DNA from: Actinidia chinensis
Lineage: Eukaryota; Streptophyta; Magnoliopsida; Ericales; Actinidiaceae
Length of the DNA stretch: 17,500 nucleotides
Reading direction: 5' to 3'
Assembly (NCBI GenBank): GCA_009663005.1
Contig: CM018913.1
Coordinates: 754,921 to 772,420, forward strand
The position numbers were made by a program, and so were the translations under genes. The notes below the pieces were generated by a model. It was not told the origin of the DNA. It was given only the letters and a program-made list of their open reading frames with translations, and made no database searches. Numbering within the stretch: position 1 is the first letter of the stretch; the number at the start of each line of letters is the position of its first letter. This document shows, piece by piece, positions 1-8,390 of this stretch.

Positions 1-557
1 TAGGGTACGTTGCTAAAAAAACATGTTTCTATACTTTTAAGTAATAAATTATATGTAGTAGTTAGAGAACCAAATGCAAATATCAATTGATGGCTTAGTC
101 AATAAGAATCCAAGCTACAAACCAATGTTTAATGGAAAAGTTAAGTATAAACCAGAGTTTAGTGTCATCACCAAAGTTTAATATTATGAACATGCTAAGT
201 TAGGGAAAAAAAGTCTCATCATGCTAACTTCATCTTTCTATAAGAAGTACTATTCTAATTGGGGTACTGGTTGGCTGTATGCTGGGTATTCTAGGGTACG
301 ACAGAACCTAAGAAAAAAAAATTTGGTGCGCGTTGGCGTACCAAGTATGCATACATAAAAGCAATCCAAAGTACCAGTACCTGGTATGGATGTGACATGT
401 TTTTTTTAAGTACCCATGCTTCACAGATGAAAACAGAACACAATGAATTTTGAAATCACAATTAACTATTTGCACGGTTACCCCTAATCATTACATAAAG
501 AGCCTGTTACAATTATAAATCTCAAGGTTATCAGTTTATCGGTCTCAAAGAATGTAC
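1..557 (-). other. SINAT first intron, 5' part
   Basis: This stretch follows the GTACAT donor of the SINAT exon on the minus strand. I looked for the expected next exon, which should contain a C-x-N-G-H-T-L-C type RING segment, and found none in any minus frame. The intron therefore runs past the left edge and is longer than 557 bp. The sequence is AT-rich and otherwise featureless, apart from a short GC-richer patch near 295-395. Confidence 0.7.
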
Positions 558-776
558 CTGATGAATGGGAGGGTACATTGTATTTAAGCAAACAGGACAC
601 TCAAGTAGCTCATGCACAGCACTATTTGATGCTATTCCAGGCTTCCCCCTAACAACAGCAGTAGATTTTCTGAAAGGAGAATTTCTCACTTCTGTTTCTG
701 TAGATACTATACCATAATCGGAAAATGCAGTGTGAGACTCGAGAACATCCTGGTATAGATTGCCTCCATGTGACAT
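558..776 (-). CDS. SINAT2: SINAT-type RING E3 ubiquitin ligase, first coding exon (gene continues off left edge)
   Basis: This exon encodes the N-terminal 73 residues of a plant SEVEN IN ABSENTIA homologue. The family are RING E3 ligases that ubiquitinate regulators of hormone signalling, autophagy and stress responses. Translation starts MSHGGNLYQDVLES, like the SINAT1/SINAT2 subgroup, and ends with the start of the RING finger, ELLECPVCLNTMYPPIHQ, where CPVC is the first zinc-ligand pair. The family usually has T where this protein has L after CPVC. After codon CAG the minus strand reads GTACAT, a phase-0 splice donor at the place where SINAT genes have their first intron. The rest of the RING, the SIAH zinc finger and the TRAF-like domain are outside the window, so integrity of the whole gene cannot be judged. 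Family assignment is firm; the exact paralogue is inferred. Confidence 0.9.
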
Positions 777-2275
777 TTTTTCTTCTCAAGGAACACTGTA
801 ATACTCCTGTTTCTCTTTCCAATATCCTTAGATGGTCCTTTCCTGCTTGATATAATCAACACCAGAAGTTAAATTGGCAGAAGCTCTAGCTAACAAAGAA
901 ATTTCGTACACAGTCGAAGTTAAATTCAAGACTCTTATCTAATGTCAAAATTATTTTACGTACCCTCACATTTTGTATGATATGTAAATGCAGACTTCAA
1001 ATCTGATTAAGAAGACATGCCATCGCAGGAAAAAGAAAGGTGTTGAACTGAAAACACTTTAAGATCCTCTCAGTGAGGTCAAAAGTGGAGGAAAAAGTTG
1101 TTAAGTACCATTAGTCGAAGGGGTTTAAAAAAGAATAACCACCATAAATCTATTGGCACAATTAAGAAGATACTACATTTGGCGAGCAAAACTTAGTTAT
1201 AGCAAATGAAAATACAAAATCACATGGTCCATGGGGTATCATTAAGACATTATTTGGTACACGCCATGATCCGTCAAACAACACAACACTAGTGACGTAT
1301 TGGATACTAACACTCGTCGGACACACCCTTACATGTGTTAGCCATGCATCCAATGTCTCTCATTATTTTCTTTAATCATTTAGAGTCTGATATGCCTCAG
1401 GCACTCGGAGAACACACGTGCCTATTGCTCAGACATAAACGAAATACCTAGTGGTCTTGACAGAGTTTTAAGAGAATAACTTATACATACTAGTCCCCTC
1501 TCCTTCTCCCCTCCCTTAATCATCATCCTAGATCCTTTATCCCTGGGTGCCTCACCTTTATAAATTAATTTTTATAAGAAATTCCTCGAGTCAATATACA
1601 ATAGAACGAAAAGCATAGGTGGAAACGCAAATAAGAGAGAGGTAAAAGGGGGTGGGGGGCAGAAGTCAAGATTTAGTTCCTGCTGGAACTTCCTTATCTA
1701 TCTTCCATTTTTTAGTGGCTTCTTTGTTCACTTATGTGGATTATCGATGCATTCCAAGTTATTATTATCATGCATTTATTAGACAATAATTTTAACTGTT
1801 TTCCCACCAAGTCTACGTGCCTATGTTGGTATGTCCGTATCTTGCTTCTAGGATGGAGCCAAAAGCTCTAGAATGTATTCATTTCTCTTCCTGAAATGGG
1901 TATATTTCATCTTCTATACCCTTTCCAATTAATAAAGTTACACCTTCATCATATTCCTCGGTTAAACTCACCTATCATTATGCCTATGATTATGTACCAC
2001 ATTGGTTCCAGTCTTGCTAGTTTCGAAACAAGAAAAAATAAAGTTTCAGCCATGAAATAGAGGGCTTACATTTCGAAACTTCCGTCTACAAATACCCATT
2101 GTTTAGTCATTTCACCAAACAAAACGTTTATTGTTTATTTGTGGATACTTCTGATCTGATGATTTAGATCGTTAATTACTCGTCCCAAATAAATGAAACC
2201 TCCGATTAGTAAAGAGCGGAAACTAACATAGAATAAGAGACATAAATGAACAAAATGAAAATTTTCATTGATGCT
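777..2275. other. SINAT upstream region, no recognisable gene
   Basis: This region lies upstream of the SINAT start codon and should hold its 5' leader, possibly a leader intron, and its promoter. I could not place a transcription start. A pyrimidine-rich stretch at about 1495-1530 is on the plus strand and so would be purine-rich in the SINAT transcript. The longest open frame, at 1162-1353 minus, resembles no family I know and looks fortuitous. Confidence 0.45.
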
Positions 2276-2842
2276 CTTGGGTTTAAAACCCTGATTACGA
2301 AAACAAAAAACAAAAAAAACGGCGATCCTATTACCCCAAGAGGGTTCCGAACCCTTTACTTAGGACATGCCATTTAGAAGAAGGTGTCTCCAACGACTGA
2401 AAGACAGTGCAATTCTCAAGCAAAGCTTCCCTCTCTCCGGTTAGCTCGCTTGATTGCTCGATGTTCTATCCTCTCTCAGTGTATGCAAGTGCATCTCTCT
2501 CTAATCCTCCTAAATGTATCCTTTTTATAATTGTGATGGCCCTCTTATTTATAGAGGGCGGTGCTTGAATTCAAGTGACTGTTACGATAAGGTTGTTTAA
2601 ATTTTTAATACATCCTTATCACAATACATTTATCCAACAATCCACAAGTAGTACGATAAGATTGTTTAAAATCATATCACATAGCATAATTTGACTTCAA
2701 AATCGAAGGACCATCTGGATAGCATTCCTCCATAGGCCTTGCAGACTCCATGTGACGCAAAACCCACAGATGGTACTCTTTGATTTACTTAAGGTGGCAC
2801 ATGACTTGGTCAATAGATATAGTTGATATTTATGTGTCAACA
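2276..2842 (-). mobile_element. LTR-like promoter block, possible solo or decayed LTR
   Basis: Read on the minus strand, this block begins TGTTGACACATAAAT. About 290 bases in, it has a TATA box inside a short palindrome (CCCTC-TATTTATA-GAGGG on the plus strand, about 2541-2560), followed by a purine-rich GAGAGAG leader. That order (TG start, U3-like segment, TATA, transcribed leader) is typical of plant LTRs. I found no primer binding site, no matching second LTR and no target duplication, and the end near 2276 is a guess. It could equally be an ordinary minus-strand promoter. Confidence 0.25.
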
Positions 2843-3719
2843 GCTACCGCCGGCATGAGGTGAATGCCCAAACTAACAAGCCAGAAATATATTGCATACC
2901 ATTACACAAGTGTTTGATACACCTACTTTATGCATTTCAAAGAGGCTATTTACCAAAGACCATAGATACCATTCAAAACCAAGATTAGCACACCCTTCAA
3001 TTAACGAATCACCTTATTTATGGTATTTCCCCAGGGATTGCCACTTGGGTGGTGATCCGTGAACTGGATCCGATCCCAATCGAGGATCGGTAGTGCACTA
3101 GATTGCTATATTCGGCGATCCGACAAACAAATAGGAAAGAAAAGGGCAAGAAAAATAAAGCTAAATTGAAATTTTACAATCGTCGTAGGTTGGATTGCGC
3201 AACGTCATCGTCGTCGGTGGATTTTTTATATTAATATTTTTGCACTTTGGGGTGAATATTTTTTTTGTATTTATATTAATTCAAGTACCTAAAATTTACA
3301 ATTAAACTGAGAAAAAATAAGTCTTGCATGCTCCCAATCATATAGTGTGTAACGATTATTTAACGATCCAAAACATTGTTCCACCTTCTGAATTGGCGTA
3401 CCACATTCCGAATAAGCGATCCGAAGAATCCTACCTCTACCTTACTAAGTTCTGTGGGATATGGCGTACCGCGTTCCGGTACTGCACCATTCCACGATCC
3501 AGGAAACCCTGGTCTCTCCCTTCAAACAATACGAAAAATTCTAATTTGAGAAGCAATTATGTTCTTCAAGATGTACTGATCTTCTTTCATTTCCTCACAT
3601 TTAAAGTTCGAGATTTATGACATGGATTTGCAGAGTGTGCTTTTTGTAAATGTCTTTATATTGGATAAAAATGCACGTGTGTGCATATATTAACACAGTC
3701 ATAGGATATCACCTAAAAT
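2843..3719. other. Intergenic DNA with short degenerate direct repeats
   Basis: No supportable gene is present. A GC-richer patch at 3390-3505 has two related blocks about 69 bp apart, GGCGTACCACATTCCG near 3394 and GGCGTACCGCGTTCCG near 3463, each followed by a GATCC-containing segment. A similar TTGGCGTACCA string occurs near 333. These look like remnants of a decayed repeat of unknown class. The open frame at 3324-3620 plus crosses this patch and has no recognisable domain. Confidence 0.35.
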
Positions 3720-5540
3720 GTGAAAATCACAACTAGTAACTCGGGGGAAATATCTAAACCATTCAATTTCACTTTCTTTCCAAATGGTTCTTCAATTTTA
3801 TAGAAAATTCCTTGAAAACGAACATTACCCAGAAGAAAATCTGAACCTGGGAGGCCTCACAAACTTTAAACAAACCAAATTATAAATCTAGTCAAATTAA
3901 GCAGAATAAATGTGAAAATCTCAATTAGTTACTTCAGGAAAATACCATATTTCAACCCCATTGCCAACAAAACAGAAAGGAAAAAACAAATTCGGCACAG
4001 TGAAGAGTGAACAATTTGAACCCTAAAACTGCCATATTTGAACCATTCAATTTCACTTTCTATCCACACTTCCTTGAAATTCATGGCTAATTCCACAAAA
4101 ACTAAAATTACACACAAGAAAATCCGAACCTGGTAGTCCTCACAACTTCAGACAAACCAAATTAGAAACCTAGTCAAAATTGCAGAAAAAACATAGCAAA
4201 GAGAGCAAATCTGAAGAATGGCAACACCCAGATGAGATTCTGAGCAAAGAACCCCAATTAATCAACCCATCTTGAGCATCTATAATAGGGTTGTGATTGG
4301 GCTCCAAGAAGGTGACCGGAACATACCAGATTTTAACCCCATTCCCAACGAAACAGAAAGAAAAAACGAAATTCAGAAGCACATTGACAATTTGAACAGT
4401 AAAAATGCCATACTAAACCATTCAATTTCACTTTCTTTCCGCACAATTCTTGAATTTTATAGCATATTCCAAGGAAACGAAGATTACCCAGAAGACTACC
4501 TACAAACTTGAAACAACCAAATGACAAACCTAGTCGAGATTGCAGAAAAAACTGGGCAAAGAGAGCAAAAGCTGACCAAGGCAGGCAATAACCAGATGAG
4601 GTTCTGAGCCCAAAACCCCACTTAATCAACCCATCTTGAGCATCAATAATTGGGTTGTGATGGGGCACCAAGAAGGTGACAGGAACAGTAAGGGATGAAA
4701 AATGTGAAAATCACAACTAATAACAAGGGATGAAAAATGTGAAAATCACAACTATTAACAGGGGCACATACCAGATTTCAACCCCATTCTCAACAAAACA
4801 GAAAGGAAAAACCAAATTCAGAAGCACATAGAACATTTGGACAGTAAAAACGCCTTATCTAAACCATTCAATTTCACTTTCTTTCTACACAATTCTTGAA
4901 TTTTATAGCATATTCCATTGGAAACCAAGATTACTCAGAAGATTACCTACAAACTTGAAACAAACCAAATAATAAACCTAGTCAAGATTGTAGAATAAAT
5001 TGAGCGAAGAGAGCAAAAACTGACCAAGAATGGCAATACCCAGATGAGATTCTGAGCCCAAAGCCCCAATTAATCAACCCTTGTTGAGAATCAATACTTA
5101 GGTTGTGATTGGGGTCCAACCGTCCAAGAAGGTGACATAAAAAGATGAAAATCACAACCAGTAAACTACCGGATTACAACACGATTGCCAACAAAATGAA
5201 AAGGAAAAACCAAATTCAGAAGCACATTAAACATTCGAACTGCACAAAAGCCGTTTCTGAACCATTTAATCTCACTTCTTTTTCCACACAAATTCTTCAA
5301 TTACATAGCCAATCCCATGAAAACGAAGATTATCCAGAAAAAAACATGAACTTGGCAAGTAAAAAAACTAAATTCAGAAGCAGAAAAAAAAGAGAGCAAA
5401 GAGAGCAAAAACTGACCAAGAATGGCAAATACTGAATACCCATATGAGATTCTTAGCCAAAAGCCCCAATTAATCAACCCATGTTGAGCACCAATAATTG
5501 GGTTGTGATTGCGGGGGTGGTGAGGTGGAGCACAATCCGA
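3720..5540 (-). repeat. Five-copy degenerate tandem array of a leader-like unit
   Basis: The motif ATTCAATTTCACTTTC and its variants recur at 3761, 4045, 4420, 4866 and 5264. A second anchor, TTAATCAACCC, recurs at 4258, 4622, 5070 and 5470. Unit length is therefore about 284-448 bp, and copies differ by small indels. On the minus strand the units are T-rich with GTTTTG/CTTTCTG runs, much like plant 5' leaders or first introns. Four units keep an open frame over a segment reading HNPIIDAQDGLINWG or a close variant, but no complete protein. The array may derive from repeated duplication of the 5' end of a lost minus-strand gene. The source gene is not recognised. Confidence 0.75.
4690..4759. 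repeat. 35-bp tandem duplication inside the array
   Basis: A 35-base block (4690-4724), starting AAGGGATGAAAAATGTG, is repeated at once at 4725-4759 with a single difference. It explains part of the extra length of this array unit (about 448 bp, against 364-400 for its neighbours). The near identity shows that it is younger than the array itself. Confidence 0.85.
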
Positions 5541-5639
5541 GAAAGCCGTTTCCCCTGAATTTACGTGTGTTGGCCGGATTTGGCATGTGTAAGAACCAAG
5601 AGTCAAAGATCTTCGGTGGTCTCTATCTATAGCCCTTTA

Positions 5640-6029
5640 GACATGTTTGGCCGAGGATATGAGAGTTAGATAATTTTTAATTTTATTTGAATATTTTTTA
5701 AAATGGGTGATAAGGTGGAGGATAAGGAAAAAAATATATAGAGAAAATAAAAATAAAATATTTATATATTAAAAATATATATATTATTTCTCTCACTATA
5801 TATATAAAAAATTATATATATATTTTTTTATATATTGTTTTTCTTATCCTCCACTTTCTTATCCTCAGATAACTTTTAGTTAGGGTCTAAACTACCCAAA
5901 AATTATCCGCCTCTATCCACTTTCGGGGGCATAAATTATCCGTGTCTATATCTGCCAGTCAAACGCCGGGAGAAAAAAATTATCCAAAAAAAAAGTTATC
6001 CCCTCCACATCCAGTAGCCAAACGACCCC
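5640..6029. mobile_element. Tourist/PIF-Harbinger-like MITE, TSD TTA
   Basis: The element is flanked by TTA at 5637-5639 and TTA at 6030-6032. Its left end GACATGTTTGGCC and the reverse complement of its right end, GGGGTCGTTTGGCT, are imperfect terminal inverted repeats; similarity continues inward to GATAACTTTTT. It encodes nothing. Boundaries are supported by the surrounding tandem repeat: removing the element plus one TTA gives CCCTTTAGGATC, matching CCCAAAAGGATC in the two uninterrupted copies. The 3-bp TTA duplication and GGG..GTTTGG ends fit the PIF/Harbinger superfamily. It contains a smaller nested foldback and a second internal terminus. Confidence 0.75.
5705..5870. repeat. Nested hairpin inside the MITE
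   Basis: GATAAGGTGGAGGATAAGG at 5709-5727 pairs with CTTATCCTCCACTTTCTTATC at about 5843-5863, around a nearly pure A/T core (about 5730-5840) that is itself self-complementary. The structure could be the core of the host MITE or a separate small foldback inserted into it. Confidence 0.7.
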
Positions 6030-6290
6030 TTAGGATCATATTCATATAATTTTTTGATGACAAATATGTGATACAAGGATCTACGTGGGTGTGGTGGTCC
6101 TTTTATAAAAAGAACAAAGAGTCAAAGATTTGGGTGGCCTCTATCCATATCCCAAAAGGATCATATTCATATAATTTTTTGATGACAAATATGTGATACA
6201 AGGATCTATGTGGGTGTGGTGGTCCTTTTATAAGAAGAACAAAGATTTGGGTGGCCTCGATCCATATCCCAAAAGGATCATATTCATACA

Positions 6291-7510
6291 TAAATTGTAA
6301 TTTTGGAATTTTTTAGGAAAATATATATATTTTTTAAAATGAGTTAGGAAAATAATTTTTGGATTTGTTTTTTTCAAAAAAATAAAAACGTTCTTTTTTT
6401 TTTCTTTGTCATGCAGAGTTCTAGTATATCATTCCATTTAATAACTCATGACACACATTTTTTTATTAAATATAATGATTGTTTTGAAATTTTACTTATA
6501 AAGATAAAAGGTGATTTTGACAAAAAAAAAAAAGGAAAGAAAAGTGTGAAAATCAGTCCCATTTTTTATTATTTTGACTTATTTTATGTTTCTAATCTTT
6601 TTTCTATTTTTTTTTAAAAAGATTTTGCGCATGGTAGTAAATGTATATGTGTATTGTGTACATATGCATCAATAATACCACATGCCTAAAAATTTTTCAC
6701 ATTAAAAATAAAAAATGTATAAACAAGATTCATTTTAAGTGTAACCTGACACTAATTTTGAATCTACACCATACATCAAACACTTTACTTTTTGAGTAAA
6801 ATTTTAGATAAAAATTTTTATTACCAACCATTAAAATGTACACGTGATATAAAAATCTACGTAGGTGTGATGTGGGGGTTGGGGTTGGGGTCTTGTAAGT
6901 CCCCCAAAGTACTACAGAATGTTGTAGTGCTCTTAAGGTAGATTCAACCTACATTTATTTTTATGATCCAAATAATAAAATCTTGTAGGGTTGGATGAGT
7001 AGATTTGAAGTATTTTGCGCATTACAATACTCCAAATCCGTGTGATGGAATTGGGATTTTTATAAAAAAAATTGGGAATTGATTAGCAAAATTATTTATG
7101 AGTAGTATTAAATGTGAGTATCCGTTGCTGTTGTTGTGTTGTCTTTAATGGGGTAAGTGAGGAGGCTTTTTAGTGTTTCCCATTGGAAAGTTGACATTTC
7201 GCCCACGCAACGTTTGGAAGATTCCAATTTCATCCCGTTACGGAGTCTTCATGGTATAAAATATGGAATGAATTAGCAATAATTGATGCAATTAGCACCC
7301 CACCCCACCCCCACATCAAGACTTAATATTAAATTAAAACTTCAGTTTTGTGACTCATTACGTGATAATTAGTTTGCCCCGCGCACACAATAAGACACTT
7401 AGATACTTAAATCAGTAATTAAAAAAGAAAACTATTAAAATGAACTCAAAATACAAGAGTTTAAAGTGAGAAAGTTATATCAAAACTTTCGAAAGTTATT
7501 TAAAGATGAG
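6291..7510. other. AT-rich intergenic region
   Basis: No gene is supported. Homopolymeric A and T runs dominate 6300-6620. A G-run segment at 6873-6890 (three G4-5 runs spaced by TT) is mirrored by a C-run segment at 7295-7310. A short hairpin, ACTACA with TGTAGT, lies near 6911-6928. The open frame at 6411-6617 plus is low-complexity and has no recognisable domain. Confidence 0.4.
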
Positions 7511-7560
7511 GTCATCTTAGTTATCAAGCAAAATGGGTATTTGATATGATCTTAATTTAA

Positions 7561-8025
7561 ATTAGCAAAAATGATCAAAAGTATAATTTTTTTTGCAAGA
7601 TTACCATCGAGTTTTATTAAGTTTTAATTTGAACGATAAAGTCCTATTTTAAAAAAATTGGCATAACTAAGTTTAAGTTGTCATAAATATATATTTTATT
7701 TCAACATTACCCTTTTTCAACAAAACATCAATTCCACTTTTGTAACCAATTCTAATTTACTTAAATTCATTTTTCTTTGTAAAAATTAAGAAAATTTGAT
7801 TTTTTCATATTATTGTTAAACCATGATTTATGCTTATATACCCAATTTTAACTTAATTAAACTTATTTTTTTTAGAATTATAACAAACACTATTATGACT
7901 ATTTGATGTTAGTTGAACCAAATTATTAAAAATAGAATCTGATTGTTCAAATTGAAACTTGATATAACTTAATGGCAATATTACACAAAAAATTATACTT
8001 ATTGGTCATTTTCCCTTTAAATTAT
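7561..8025. mobile_element. Foldback (MITE-like) element with ~85-95 bp arms
   Basis: The left arm (about 7561-7655, with AAGTATAATTTTTT and TTTTAATTTGAACGATAAAG) matches the reverse complement of the right arm (about 7927-8022, with CAATTTGAACAATC) along most of its length, with scattered differences. The arms surround a roughly 270 bp AT-rich centre with no coding potential. Weaker similarity may extend outward to about 7515 and 8075. No clear target duplication was found, so the superfamily is unknown. Confidence 0.6.
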
Positions 8026-8390
8026 GTAACTTGCGATCATGTCATCTCAAGCTGAACTTTAAAAAATCAAGTTATCTCAAGGATATGGATATCTATTTGG
8101 AGATCAAAAGTTGAAAAAATATAAAGGCACAGGCCAGAAGAGGGGACGAGAAAGGAAAGGAGACGAGTTGGAAGAGAGAGATCTTTATATAAAAGCCATA
8201 AACAAAAGATTGAGAATAAAAAGTTCTAAGACTCTAAACAAAACAGCCCTAACAGCATTCTGCTATGGAGCTCTCGTCTGAGCATGGTTCCACTCGGTTG
8301 ATATGTATTAACAAATACCAAGTTATTAGAGCTATTAAGCAACATTTTTAAACTAGTATTCCGTCAAAAAGATTACAACTTAAAACACAT

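Larger units (their letters stand above)
5588..6290. repeat. 117-125 bp tandem repeat, one copy split by a MITE
   Basis: The string AGGATCATATTCAT marks unit starts at 6032, 6157 and 6274 (periods 125 and 117 bp). Each complete unit holds TGATACAAGGATCTA, GTGGGTGTGGTGG, a TATA-like CCTTTTATAAAAAG and CTATCCATATCCCAAA. A fourth, partial copy at 5588-5639 (AAGAACCAAGAGTCAAAG onward) joins the unit at 6032 if the intervening 390 bp element is removed. A weaker relative lies near 6839-6875. No gene is evident; repeated TATA-like segments suggest promoter-derived DNA, but that is inference. Confidence 0.85.

Noticed and set aside
1162..1353. 63-residue minus-strand frame upstream of SINAT
   Set aside because: No domain, no splice context linking it to the SINAT exon, and no plausible promoter.
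4333..4671. 112-residue minus-strand open frame
   Set aside because: It lies within the tandem array and other units do not keep it full length. Composition is that of a T-rich leader or intron and no domain is recognisable.
5301..5606. 101-residue minus-strand frame at the right end of the array
   Set aside because: Only the HNPII...GLINWG segment is shared with other units. No complete gene structure could be built downstream.
6411..6617. 68-residue plus-strand frame
   Set aside because: Made of poly-A and poly-T derived codons (Lys/Phe/Ile runs); typical of AT-rich spacer.
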